Source of the DNA: Ancylostoma caninum
Taxonomy: Eukaryota > Nematoda > Chromadorea > Rhabditida > Ancylostomatidae
Assembly: GCA_037903475.1 (NCBI GenBank)
Contig: JBAJFG010000127.1
Span: forward strand, 1-64,000
Length of the DNA: 64,000 bases
Direction of reading: 5' to 3'
How positions within the stretch are numbered: position 1 is the stretch's first letter; the number at the start of each line of letters is the position of its first letter. Positions 36,301 through 47,289 of the stretch are shown in pieces. The notes below the pieces were generated by a model. That model ran no database searches, had not been told where the DNA came from, and was given only the letters and a program-made list of their open reading frames with translations. A program made the position numbers and the translations under genes.

Positions 36301-39300
36301 TACGGTAAGAATTCGTATCAGTTTAGCTAATTTTTTCTGAACAGCCAAACATCTAGCACGCTTTGAGGAGCTATATGACTGTGTCTTAGCCAAAGTTCGA
36401 GCTTTATCTATTCACTGAATCATTTGTTAACTGTTATCAGCTTTAAAATTCAAAAGTTATGCATATTCAAAATGTTAGAGGTAAAAGCAACACGAGAACT
36501 ATACTAAACACACTCGAAATGATTTGTACTGGAGAATCTGTTGCTGTGATCGATTTCTGATTGGCTGTTCTAATTTTTTATTTTTGAAATATGGTTGGAA
36601 CGCGCTTGGGTAACTGTGTAGCAGGCTGGGTTCGAAATATTGAACTGATGCTATACTTGTGATATCTCATGAAATGCGGGGTCTCTGACACCATTTCAAT
36701 CACAGAATCGCCGGGACAATGCCTGAGGTTCGAACACTCTCAAAAGTTTGGAGGTGAAGATTATCGTGGGTGCTGCCTTTAACGAACGTTTCTGGAAAGA
36801 TATGATCTAGCCGGGTGTTTAAAGTGGTCCTCTCGTTCAACGATAACAAATAATATTAAAGGAAGCAGAAAATATTGTGTTTCAAAAAAAAAAAAGATGA
36901 AAATATTTGTCCAATCGGAAAGCGCGGCAAAGAGCCTCAGAATCTTCCCGGGAACACTAATGAATTCCGCCACCGGAAGCATTCCGGAAAAGCGAACGTA
37001 CTCTAACATAAATAGAACAAAATACTAGTAGGCAAAGATCTAAAGGAGTGTGTTAATTGGTTCACTATTTTTGACTATTTTCTCGAATTTTATTCCTGCC
37101 TTCTGTTGGTTTCCCCTTATAAGTTGATGTCTTTTGTTCTGCATGGTTAACCACCGTACACCTACTACATCAATTAACTAATCAGTCTAACGGAATGTAC
37201 TGCCCCTGTACTCTCAATGTGAGTTTTAGGTTTGGTCATGTCCATCGATGAGAATCTCATCAGGGCGAAGCGCATGTTCGTCACCACCACTCTTGCGGTC
37301 ATTATGTTCAGCACAATAATGCAAGTGGGTGTTTTCTAACTTCCTAATGCACCTTCCCTTAAATATGAGGAAAACTCACCACTTTACTTTATTTGTTACT
37401 GTGCTTGATAAGAGAATACCCTAGTTATGTAAGGCATCATAGAAAGGGAAATTATAAAGGACATGCTGCTCCAGGGCACAACAATCAAGTGCATCGTGAA
37501 TCTTCTGAAAGTCAAGAGAAGCAAGAAGTACGGTAAAACAGAGGAGAAGAAACGTGTGTTCGACTACGTTCAAAATGAAGTGAATAAGCATGTGATCGAA
37601 TTCATCGAGAACCTAACGAATTTGCATGGAGAAAACTTGGTCAGTTTTTCGCGCATTTTTCGCTCGACGATTTTCGCTCCACAACATTGCCGACTTCAGC
37701 TATATCGCAAAATCCTGGAATTCGATCAAAATGTGCTGAAACCTAAGCTGGTCGCGTACTACAGGCCTCGACAAGCGAACATAATTGATCGTCACATGGA
37801 GATAGAGCTCACCGAGTTTGCAATGTCCGTCAAGAAAGGTTACTTTTGCTTTATTTGCTGGATTCCTCTCAAACTGTGTTCTTCCCCCCACGAAATATGT
37901 ATGTAAATAACTCTAACATAACATACAAGTACATTCTGAGTAACAGGTATTCCTACACAGGCACGTGTTTCGTGACAGCACTGTTCAAATTTTCAAGAGC
38001 AGGAGGAAAAAGGCGAGGAAGACAGGAATGGTTAACTAAGAAATATTCACAGTTTGGGTTGCTGAAAGCCAGCTTCCGTTTTGTGACTCATTTCCATCAT
38101 GTTTTCTTCTGCATAACTGGTTTCTTTCTGCATCAATAAAGTGGCGCTGATTCAATAGCTTTGCAATGGTCCAATCCATTGTTCATTCTTCACCATACTA
38201 AAAAATAGCTTAGCGAAATACCGGAGCTGCTGCGACTGATCATTCTCAATTTGGCTGCAATCGGCCTTGATGGGATTATTTTTTCAAAATCATTGGTTGG
38301 TGTGATAGGGAGCCTTTTTTGAAGAAAAGAATCATTACTATTTTGTCTACAACTGCAGCGGGCATTCTTCCTCGAATTCTATTCGAGGTCATTCGCGGAA
38401 TTTGAAGTAAATACGATCAACAGTTCCACTATCAACAGTTCCACACCACTGTACTTCCCACATATGTCATTCGCTAAATTTTATCATCCTTGAAGTTCTG
38501 TTTTATGTCTTATTTTTAAGGAGGAGGTTCATTCTCTGGATTCCCAACAAATGCCTCCGTGAGCGAGATCAATCTTCCAACTTCGAAGAGCGAGTTATTT
38601 GTTGCTGGATTTGATCAGAAGTTGGTGTTTTTTTTAATTAACTTAAGTATACAGTTTCACTTGTAGGAATCTAATAGAGCTGTTCCTAACATCCGAGCTT
38701 ATTTCCAGCACGCTTCTGCGACCGAGTGCACCAGTCATTTCTCTACCAACGCCTACTAAACCTCCTCCAGTTGTTGAACCCTCAACTTCCAGCATTCCTA
38801 GAAATACTTCTGTCACAGGACTTGTTGCTCAAGCATTTGAAACTAGTGAACAGCAGAGGAATCTCGCTCGTGGAAAGGTATACTTCCTCTAAACTCTGTA
38901 TTACTCAAGTCACTTCAGGACGACCGTCTGGTGATGGCTAAGAGTTCGGATATGTTTACTAAGTAAGCTGTAACCCTGTATTTAGACTCGTCGCTCCGTG
39001 TACAGTCGTCATCTACTCGAGAAAGTTCCTGCATCGCCTACGCCTCCACCGGTATGTCCATTACAATTTGCTAAAAACAACTAGGCAGCTAACAATTACT
39101 AATTACCAACAACACTACTGTGGTGGATTAGCCAGTAGTGAAAGCATACAGTAAGGACTGTGTCTTCTTAAACCGCGAATTGAGCGCAGTTTCGCATTGG
39201 TAGGGCACCCATCAAGCTGTTCAACAGTAAACCCTCTCTCACGCTCTATTTTAAAGCTGAATGGTTGAAACTTCTACTTTTCCCTTTTTCCTCAGCAGGA

Positions 39301-40312
39301 TGACTTTCGCTCGTTAGCGATAACTCCGAAGATCCAATAAAAAATCCAGTTTTAAAGTTCCCTAGGAATATGCAATGACCTGGTGATGCCTAACAATATT
39401 TACTATTTTCCTTCTCCTTGATTGCGATAGTTTGCTTGGGCCATTCAATTTCCACTTTTGCTGATCGTTGGTCTAACTACTTTGAGTTTTGCCGAATAAT
39501 GTCCTTTGGAGCCCTCAACTTTCTGAGAGCTCAGGGAAGTAAGGGAATATATAGAGGTCATTTTGAAAAAAAAAACTTTGAAAAAAGTCGCAGTTAACTT
39601 GATTCAAAGAGAGCTACCACCTAATCAGCGTCCTCACATTTCATCATTAATTACTATTTGGTGCATACAATATACGATCTTGGCGTTATACTTGATTGAA
39701 GCAAGTGCACATCGACCAGAGAGTTTGTTTGTTACTCTTGATGGAGTTGACGGCTGTTCCGCTGTTAGTATTCATGGAGAACCGCATAATTTAGAGCAAG
39801 CTTTTGTTGATTTTCACCGAATCACTAGAAGATATTCTGCTTGTGTAATACGATGCCAATGCTAACATTTCTTTCGTAGTTCCAGGTCGAAGATGACATT
39901 TCATATGTGATGACGCTTCCACACGGAAAGAATCCTCGTCTGGCTGCAAATATCCGCCAGTTCAGCTTAGCACTCAGAGGTTTCTAAATTGACTGTTTAG
40001 TTACTCCCTCTCTAGTTGAGCTTTCGTTCATGAGATCTTTTTCAAGAGCAGAACCGAAATATGTTCCCAACTGTGAGTCGTCCTGTTAATCTACGAACCC
40101 ACAGCGTCGATGCGGAAAGTGAACCTCGAGTGACAGATCCACGTATGTTGTGGTACACGTCGAGCAACTTCCATGGAGCAACCAGCAGTGATGTTTCAGC
40201 TCCCACACGGCCATCGATGCCATTCCGCTTCACAATCGAAGACGAAGAGCAAACATCAACCACGGCGTCAACGAGAAGTAGGACTTTCACTCCCTCATCT
40301 GTAAATATATAA
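26560..40312 (+). CDS. nhx: Na+/H+ exchanger (NHE/NHX, SLC9A family), 18 exons, complete
   Basis: Electroneutral Na+/H+ antiporter of animal plasma membranes, controlling intracellular pH and proton release. Coding exons: 26560-26620, 27221-27367, 30088-30182, 30251-30404, 30462-30652, 32070-32224, 32299-32400, 32464-32565, 32758-32873, 36191-36304, 37230-37324, 37475-37639, 37700-37838, 38521-38620, 38709-38877, 38986-39051, 39880-39979, 40047-40312. They sum to 2337 nt (778 codons plus TAA) and every junction is GT-AG and in phase. Residues 1-19 form a signal peptide ([16 protein letters not shown]). Membrane segments run from about residue 55 to 444 and include AVDPVAVL (181-188), [11 protein letters not shown] (205-215, with the catalytic Asn-Asp pair) and AYGGIRGAV (402-410). 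The tail (445-778) starts with a basic helix where NHEs bind CHP and lipid, then becomes Ser/Thr/Pro-rich. Length and tail resemble nematode PBO-4/NHX-7, but the subfamily is inferred. The least certain link is exon 13 to 14. Confidence 0.93.
27531..27862. mobile_element. Foldback MITE in intron 2, arms about 135 bp
   Basis: Left arm 27531-27662 and right arm 27722-27862 are near-perfect inverted copies around a 60-bp loop. Paired landmarks include GGTTTCTTTGGTGCACATAC with its complement, and TGGGATATTAGCCA at the inner edge. The right arm end has a long C run. No coding capacity. Confidence 0.85.
27960..28092. repeat. Half-copy of the TTCGAA-rich foldback family
   Basis: AATTCGAATATTCGAAAAAG, then an AGAGAAAGCCCTGTAGC-type segment and several TTCGAA motifs, resemble one arm of the adjacent foldback at 28200-28455 and a piece at 55600-55690. 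Confidence 0.5.
28200..28455. mobile_element. Second foldback element in intron 2
   Basis: Arms of about 115 bp (28203-28316 and 28336-28452) are inverted copies. Paired landmarks are AATTTGAGAATGAGAAAGC with CTTTTTCATTCTCGAGTA, GGCCTCCAATGTTG with CCACCATTGGAGACC, and TTCCATTCATACGA with a TCTCGAATAAATGG core. TTCGA motifs are abundant, as in the neighbouring half-copy. Confidence 0.7.
28819..28842. repeat. 24-bp perfect palindrome in intron 2
   Basis: ATACGACCCACC is followed directly by its complement GGTGGGTCGTAT, with no spacer. It is the only perfect palindrome of this length I noticed. It could be a protein-binding site or the scar of an excised element. Confidence 0.8.
28930..29600. 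repeat. Degenerate tandem array of TACTGTAG-type units in intron 2
   Basis: Imperfect units of roughly 130-150 bp recur, each with GGGGTTATTTGACATG, TGAGCACGAA, ACCGTAGCGCAGTACTG and GTAGGGTTACTGTAGACATA-type landmarks. Copies start near 28930, 29020, 29160 and 29275. It is related to the sequence at 18440-19390. Confidence 0.65.
30088..32873 (+). CDS. nhx: Exchanger exons 3-9: transport core
   Basis: Exon 3 gives the helix [17 protein letters not shown]. Exon 4 gives the TM4 region ([16 protein letters not shown]) and [17 protein letters not shown]. Exon 5 carries [20 protein letters not shown] and [11 protein letters not shown]. Exon 6 begins [10 protein letters not shown] and holds the Gly-rich helix [15 protein letters not shown]. 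Exon 7 has [10 protein letters not shown], exon 8 the loop [20 protein letters not shown], and exon 9 [14 protein letters not shown] followed by another helix. Introns 6 (74 bp), 7 (63 bp) and 8 (192 bp) are short, intron 5 is 1.4 kb and intron 9 is 3.3 kb. An in-frame stop directly after exon 7's GCG is avoided by the GTAGGG donor at 32401. Confidence 0.92.
31734..31916 (-). other. Short Cys-rich open frame in intron 5
   Basis: A 60-codon minus-strand frame contains [17 protein letters not shown], a CxxCxxC cluster with a protein-like surrounding sequence. It lies antisense inside intron 5 of the exchanger gene. No splice partner or family is recognised. It may be a relic of a mobile element. 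Confidence 0.25.
32963..33232. mobile_element. hAT-like MITE, 270 bp, in intron 9, with 8-bp target duplication
   Basis: The ends CAGTGGCGGACGCAG and CTGCGTCCGCCACTG are perfect 15-bp inverted repeats. The element is flanked by a perfect 8-bp direct repeat, GTAGCCAC, at 32955-32962 and 33233-33240. An 8-bp duplication is the hallmark of hAT transposases. The interior is AT-rich with G/C-rich shoulders and encodes nothing. Confidence 0.92.
36191..37838 (+). CDS. nhx: Exchanger exons 10-13: last helices and basic juxtamembrane helix
   Basis: Exon 10 contains [20 protein letters not shown] and GIRGAVCYG, equivalent to the YGGLRGA helix of NHEs. Exon 11 holds [20 protein letters not shown] and the final helix to MQ. 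Exon 12 begins [15 protein letters not shown], then a Lys-rich stretch and an amphipathic helix ([18 protein letters not shown]). This matches the position of the CHP-binding region of vertebrate NHEs. Exon 13 encodes [20 protein letters not shown] and [15 protein letters not shown]. The 60-bp intron between exons 12 and 13 keeps the frame open. Confidence 0.9.
38521..40312 (+). CDS. nhx: Exchanger exons 14-18: cytoplasmic tail
   Basis: Five exons in consistent phase encode about 233 residues without membrane segments. They contain [17 protein letters not shown], a proline-rich stretch ([18 protein letters not shown]), [19 protein letters not shown], the conserved-looking [19 protein letters not shown] and a Ser/Thr-rich C-terminus ending SSVNI. 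Several basic-Ser sites could be kinase targets, as in other NHE tails; this is inference. The stop is at 40310-40312. Confidence 0.85.
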
Positions 40313-40381
40313 TATGTATAGCTAGATAATAATATCGGGTAGTAAGAAAGTTTTGCGGTATATGCAAAGCACTTTTATGAA

Positions 40382-40387
40382 AATAAA
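40382..40387 (+). terminator. PolyA signal of the exchanger gene
   Basis: AATAAA lies 70 bp after the stop codon, the first canonical hexamer downstream. Further AATAAA-like hexamers follow within about 40 bp. Confidence 0.7.
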
Positions 40388-40611
40388 ATTTCATATTGAA
40401 ATAATAATAAATATAAATAAACGAGATATTTGCCATTTCTATGTCTGGCTTGTTTTAAAGCGACCATAGGCGAGAATTTGTTCAAACTGTCTGCATTGCT
40501 TGCTTCCCCATCCCCATACCACGCAACTTTTCCCCATAATGTCATCCCTAGTGTAAAAGATGTACCTGCTAGGTTGTCAAGTACATAGTTTCCCTTGATT
40601 CTTGTAATCCA

Positions 40612-40617
40612 TTTATT
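40612..40617 (-). terminator. PolyA signal of the convergent gene
   Basis: AATAAA on the minus strand, about 50 bp downstream of the stop at 40668-40670. It faces the polyA signal of the exchanger gene, so the two 3' ends are about 225 bp apart. Confidence 0.55.
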
Positions 40618-40667
40618 TCCCTTATTTCGCCAATATTATATGATCATTCGATCATGCATTTCGTGCT

Positions 40668-40959
40668 TTACAAGAACATTGCTGACACTTCAGCTTCTTC
40701 TGGAATTTCCACTTGAACTGGAAATTCCGGCGGCAAAGGGACCGTTTTAAACCCCTGCTTTATTTCTTCCTGTGTGCTTACCAAAAAGGTGGCCGACGCA
40801 GCTCTTGTGACGTTCATGGTTAGAACGCTGTAGCTGACGCAACTGCTTTGAAGCCATTCATCATGTTCAAAAATGACAACTTCAACGTGATTGAAAGGCC
40901 CGCTCTGATCGAAATTCGGAGTTGAGCTGATAGTCAAGTCTGTCAAGCTCTGGAATATG
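40668..40959 (-). CDS. 3' terminal exon of an unidentified convergent gene
   Basis: After a strong minus-strand acceptor (TTTCTTTCAAG) a frame in phase 1 stays open for 96 codons to TAA, followed by a polyA signal. The peptide is protein-like: IFQSLTDLTISSTPNFDQSG, then FNHVEVVIFEHDEWLQSS, and it ends in a Pro/Glu-rich tail (VPLPPEFPVQVEIPEEAE). No membrane segment or known motif is seen. Upstream exons must lie to the right on the minus strand. I searched the open frames there and found none that I can join with confidence. The orientation is tail-to-tail with the exchanger. Confidence 0.55.
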
Positions 40960-40969
40960 CTTGAAAGAA

Positions 40970-43900
40970 AAAGATGGTTGAGAACCCTCTCTATGATACA
41001 GCTGCACTGAGCAAGTCGAGATGTCTAACAGATAACACTCGAATGACAAGACCAGCACGACCGGCAAGGCAGCCCCCACACAGCGAATAGTCAATGCTGT
41101 TCTTCAGGTGCTCAGATGAGAGGTTCTTCACCATCATCCGTACCTCCTAGGATTTGGTTGAACGTGTTGTCATCTTTTCACTCCAAAGAAGCAAGTGCTT
41201 AGGATAAGTTTACTGTCTGGAAAACATCTACAAGAATGATGAGAAAAATCTTGTAAAGCAAAAATGCAACTTCAAATGCATACAATATTACCGACTGAAT
41301 ACACCTGACCAAGCAGCAGAGAAAGGAAGAAAACACAAATTATGCATTAAGAAGCGTGGGAATCTATTTGACAACCTGGTATTATCTCTGCCCATCTATC
41401 AGACAGCTTTATAAACCATAAATCTTCATTAGTCATAAGGTACATAGATCCTGTGCGTCAAGTGGGTAGCGAATGCGTTTTAATCCGCGTAATATTCTTC
41501 TCAAGCCTCGAAGAGGTGGTGGCAACCTGAAGAATATGTTGGATTGAACAGAAACCAGCAGCGAAGATCGTGAAACGTCTGCAATCTGTTGTGATCTAGG
41601 ATAATGTTTTTATCATCCAGTATGGTTGGGAGGGGTAAGGTAGGGGTGGTTGGGCTGGGGGGGGGGGGGGTGAGCTTGGTTATTTATCCGTAAATGGATG
41701 TCTCTTCACACGGCAAAGCTCTAGAGCTGATTCGGACTGTTCATATGATTATTTTGGATGAACAGTTCGTTCATGGATCTGAATATCGGATATCGGACTC
41801 TAGCTAAGAGCCGAAATGGCCTTCTTTCATTCCGATTGAGAGGATCACCATTTTCGGAAGCTTTTATGCACGCTCATAGCGGGAAATTGGAGAAGAAAAA
41901 ACTGTTACGCATGTTTTTACTAGAAAATCTTACCCACATGCAATAATGGACGATAATTAGAAGTTAGAGTCATTTTTCCAAAAAACGATGCTCGTTCTGG
42001 TTCATCAAACAGAAAATATTGAGGTGCAATTCTTCCAGAGTGTAATGGTTCATCCGCCAATGTTGTTGTTCATCCGAAAGAAGTCACTCCTCCAGAGGAC
42101 AAACAGCTCAACTCCTCCCCCCACCCCCCTCCCCACCCTCTCTCTCCCCTAACATCGGTGGTCCCACGAAAAGTGTCAGCCAGTTCCTACTTCTCGTTAG
42201 AGGAAATTTCGCGTTCACCGTGGTAATCACGATCCTGGCAAAATATTGCTTGGGAATCTTAGCAACAGATAAGTATGCTGCTATACTCCACGAGGCGTAA
42301 AGCTTTATTCATAAGAAGGTCATCATTGTCTTACGTGATGTCATAGCTTTCGCGTCGTGGGGTGGGGGTCAAATGGTGCATATCGCCGGCGCGCGCGACA
42401 AAAACCATGTAATCACCATCCACGCGTCACTTGCCATAGCGATCTCGCGCTGATCACGCACCGGCGTTCCTATCCTGTCTGATGAGATGTGGCTCGCGCA
42501 TAGTCATGAAAGGACGTTTGGAAGGCCTGTCATTTATTCACGAGGAAGTCGTTGGCGCTGTTTTGTAGTTTTAACACACGGTACGCAAAATCTGTCTCCT
42601 TTTGCTATATGCTTTAGAGATGTTTTGATGCAGATGGGGAAACGGATCCCAAACCTCATCAGATACGACTCACGGGGTGATATTGGTATAGGGGCCCCTG
42701 AACGATTATTATGCAAGGATAGTTGGCGGGCCTCTTGGATGCAAATAGGCGCTCTAAGAGCACTTCAACTTTTATTGACGCAAAGCTCAGTGATATGTAC
42801 TATTTCAGAAATAGAAATATACAGAGTTCCAAGACGTTTCAAACATCTCAGGAATATTCTCACGTTTTATCTAACATTCCGTTCTTCACTTGGAGGCGGA
42901 TGAGAATCCATCATCTTTTTCATCGTGTAATCACAGAAATTTCAGAGAAACCGGAACGAACCGTTGTGGGTGGCAACAAAACCTTCACAATAGGCGGAGA
43001 GGAAACAAGAGAACTCCTGCCGATCCGTGAAGAGGAGAAGGAAACCATTTGAGAGAATAACCAGGAGAACCAAGATCAATTTAGAGACTAATAGATATCG
43101 ACCATATGAGATATCAACCTCTTTTCTGCAGGGACCGCTGTCTGTAGTTGCAGGCAGCAACTCAAAAGTTGGGAAGATTGAAAGTGTGGGGGTAGATGTG
43201 TTCCGAAGTTGGCATAATTGCGAGTGGTTCACGTGTTCGTACGTCCACATATGATATATTTATACTCTTCGTTCGCCTCAAGCTTTGAAACATTTGTCCA
43301 TAAGGCGATCTCATGTCATACGTTGTTGTCATACTGTTGAATTACAATATCAAGTGCTTTATTTAGATTACGGCAAACTATTGTGATTACTCACTTCGTT
43401 AATAATAAAGCCTCATTTTAATCTCTTTCATGTTCCAACAAGTGAAACTGAAGTGAATGTGTTACACAAACACTGAGCATCGATGAAGCTGACTAATTTA
43501 CGCGCTTAGGCGTGTATAAGAGCGCAGCCACGCCGCGGGGTAGGATCACTAATTTGCACTGCCATGATAGCTAGTCATCGCCATTTCAGTATATTTTTAC
43601 GTTATTCATGTTTCACGCCGTGCTAGCCGCGCAAGACATCGATTCTTGTGTGCGACGCGGTCGTGTTACTGTACACACTCAAGACCGCAAACTCATCAGC
43701 TCCAGCGACACGCACTGTATTTATATTGGGTTACGGAATGAGTTCGTGCTGTTTTTCAATGGCATGGAAACCACTGATTTTCACGAACACTGTCAACCAC
43801 ACTGAACGGGTCGCATAGCTCCTTCCCTCTTCTATTGATGCCACCAGAGACCGGGCAGCTTGTTGGCTCCATGTCTACCAAAGTAGTTTTTTTGAGACAA

Positions 43901-46110
43901 CTCAGTTTGTAGCCCGCAACCGCAACTCCTTGATAAAGTTTATGAAATGAATAGGGAACTGAACAAAATGACTGCACTAGAGATGTAAAGTTGGTGTTAG
44001 TGAAAATCCCCTTCATTCGAATTTTTTGCTAGTCATTTTGATGAAATTTGCATGGAGAAATCGAGTATACCCAATGGAACGAGCACCTCGTGCCGAGCAT
44101 TTTGAGGTTTTGCACGGAATGAGTTAGTTAAATTACAAATTGTTGAGAGTTACCATCAGTAGTGACTATTCCTTTCATCTAAAGCAACCTTAGCGGATAA
44201 TCTCCGTTATGTGGATAATCTCCTTCATGTTCCACAAACTGGGCGTCCAGAACGAGAAGTAAGTTCGAGGCCGAAATTGCCCTGTCAAAAGTGGGCATGC
44301 CTCTTCTGCGCTGTCCCTCCAGTGATAAAGGTGTCTCTATAGATGTTATTGATATAGCTAGCCAATTGAGCCACATTTGATCCAAAATTGAAGTTGAACA
44401 GTAGTCGGTTGCGGAGGAGTCCAATTTTATGGATCTGGACTTTCTCATTCCATGCAGTAGAAAACAAGGTAGGGCGAAAATTGAGTAACGAGGTTGCAAT
44501 GATTGCGAAAAGCGAATCAAGAGGTACGAAATGGCCATGAAAGCAAGTTAAGCAAAATTCAAATCAAGGTGAAGAAAAAAGTTGAAGAAAAAAACAAAAC
44601 TGCACGAACTTATTTCCCAACCCAGTACAAGCAAGCAGCCATCAGAACCGTAGAACGAAAGTGACGCTTCCTTAGGTCTGATCTTCCTATATTTTTTCCC
44701 GAAGAAAGGATCACGAAGGAGTTGCTGAACTAGGATTGTTGAGTGTGGTGCAGCCTCAGGCAAGAAATCCTGGGTTTCCAAGACATCTGATTGGTTCCAA
44801 GAACTCCATCACTGAATGCGACCAATTTTTACAGTTTTTGAACAGGATACCGGAGCTACGTGCACTATATCGTAATCGTAGAACGGAATTGACGCTTCCT
44901 TAGGTCTGATCTATCTATAATTTTTTCACATGTGTTGTTCTCATACATGACATCACTTTAGTGTAGGAAGTAAGCTAGGTAAAGGAGATGTTCTTTCAAA
45001 TTAGGTGATCGCAGTGACGTTGTGTGGCGGGAAACTAAAAGAGTTCTCTTGATTTTTTACTTAATGTAAATAATTTATTAGTTTGAGGAATTATAAATAT
45101 CCGCTTGACCTTCAAATAAAAATCACAACGACTACAAATCTCCATGCAATAGGTATTTCCCAATTTGATGGTGAACTCTTGTACTTCCTCTACGTAATGG
45201 ACGAGTGCCCTCTATGAAAAAATCGCAGCGCGTTGAGACACATTAGAGACCCACCCAAATTTTGGCTCCACCGCAGTTTCTAAGGTTTTTCTCCGCCATT
45301 GTCAGGAACAGGTGTTAATTTGATAGTGCCAATACTGAACTAGAAGGAGGATGAGGGAAGGCTTCCCATCCATAGGTTTTGGTCTTCTACTGGGTCATTT
45401 TCGCGATGTGTCCTTCTGACCATGACGTGGATAAGTTTTGTATTCGCCGTTTTGATACCATGGTAAGTAGGATTCAGGAAGGCAAGTCACCCATCTCGTT
45501 GTTTAGTTTTAAGAATATGAATTAATAGATATAAATCTTACTCTATATAAAGCGCAGACCCCCCCCCCCCCCATCGCCGCGCGAGTGATGACAGGTCACG
45601 CTGTCATTGATCGGCTCGCCTCGCCCCACCTCTTTTGCCCGCCGACACGGGCTCAATTGCGAAAATTGACACGCCCATTGACACGCCCATGGTATATGTA
45701 TGTGTACAACATGGAAATCTTGAATTAGGACATCTAATTTGCAACGAAAACGGAATATCTTATATCTTTAAAGCAGAATGGGAGAGCCACTGTTGAAGCG
45801 AGTGTGATTTCGCAATCAGAGCCGTGAATCATCCAAATACAGCAGAGTTGAACGGAAATTTTCACCGCACTCCTTCTAAAGCATTAAGTAGTAATAGCAA
45901 TTGGAAATTAACGGTCAGTGGAACAAATGGTGCACTCCATGAGCTTAATATTGTGCTTACAAAATAGGAATAGAACGTTTACGCAGTTTATTCCTGTTAA
46001 AAGCTAATTGTGCCCGAACCATAACAATTTAGACATTCACCGCTATGACAAATGAAAACGACTTGACCACGTGAGAATTTGCGTTACTACTCATAAGAAC
46101 TCCGAGGCTC
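40970..46110. other. Intergenic stretch or introns of the convergent gene
   Basis: If the convergent gene is real, this holds its upstream introns or exons. Open frames occur on both strands (for example 42723-43052 on + with a charged, protein-like C-terminal half), but none has both splice sites and a recognised family. A local direct duplication of about 55 bp is present (44643-44700 and 44877-44930, landmark GACGCTTCCTTAGGTCTGAT). Confidence 0.35.
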
Positions 46111-46116
46111 TGGATT

Positions 46117-46380
46117 CTTTTTTTTTCAGAGTTTACCTAGCCCGGAGGTAACGTGGCACACAGGTCCGAGACAGAGCGCCGCCAAGCGGCGCTCTGGCTC
46201 TGGGTCCTTTTTTTTCAGAGTTTACCTAGCCCCTAGGTAACGTAGCACACAGGTCCGAGACAGAACGCCGCGAAGCGGCGCTGTGTATTGGAGTTCTTTT
46301 TTTCAGAGTATACCTATCCCGGAGGTAACGTGGCGCACAGGTCCGAGACAGAGCGCCGCGAAGCGGCGCTCTGGCTCGGT
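46117..46380. repeat. Three-unit tandem array, 88-89 bp, each with a GC-rich hairpin
   Basis: Each unit has a T8-9 CAG tract, then AGTTTACCTAGCC or a variant, GGAGGTAACGTGGCACACAG, TCCGAGA, and a hairpin. The hairpins are at 46172-46196, 46261-46285 and 46349-46373. In units 1 and 3 the arms CAGAGCGCCGC and GCGGCGCTCTG pair over 11 bp around a 3-base loop (CAA or GAA). Unit 2 has two changes in the arms. The T-tract plus CAG resembles a splice acceptor. Nothing suggests a protein. Confidence 0.8.
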
Positions 46381-47289
46381 CCCGTCCATAACCTCCAACC
46401 CACCCTTGCCCACAATTTCTTCTAGAGCCTCCACTCGGACCAACTAGAACCTTGTCCCTTCCCCTATCCGTAGCCTCCAGCCCCGCTCGAAACCCCCGTC
46501 CAAGTCCTTACTCAACCAGAACCATCCTATGCGCTACTAACATTAGCATATCACATACCTCATTCGTTCCTTTTCCTCATCTTCACTTTTCTTTTCTCCT
46601 AAGTCGTCATGCGGTTGTCCATGGAGCGGTGTTGGAAGAAAAGTGAGACACACCCATGCAAAATGCCTTTGAATACTCAGGAGCGATGATAGATGTTAGA
46701 TGTAACCAGCACAAATCAAGGAGGGTATTAGAAGCTACAGGGTACAGGTTCGGTCCAAACGACGTGGACGAGAAGGGCTGAAGTTGACAAGGTCTCACGA
46801 GGTGACCTCTTGGCTTCCCTGCTGCAAGTGGTGCAGCGAGCAAAAGTAGGGCACCGGCGGTGAATATAGGACAGTGACCCAGCTGTGTCCTATATTCTGG
46901 ATACTGCTGCTCAAGATGTCCGCCGCACGGATATCTCAGTGATGCAAAATTATATAACTATTGCTAACAATAATGTAATGGTTGTGATCTAGTTATTAAG
47001 GCTAAACTTACGTGACAAGTGAATACACTAGGTAATCTCACACAACAGTCGGAACAGTTTTATGATCCATTTAACCTTCCTCAGCAACGTCAAGAACTTC
47101 TGTATTTTTCTCTTTAACAACACTACAGCTCTAAAAAACTTAGGAGAAAGGCTAGAAGAACAGAAAGAAGCCGCACGAAACTGATACAGTGATGGCCAAT
47201 GCACAATTGAGAAAATAAAACGCGACAATTCTGAGGATGGGGAGCCATCGCAAAGTTAATTTGCTGTTCCACCAACACCTTCACCTTGA

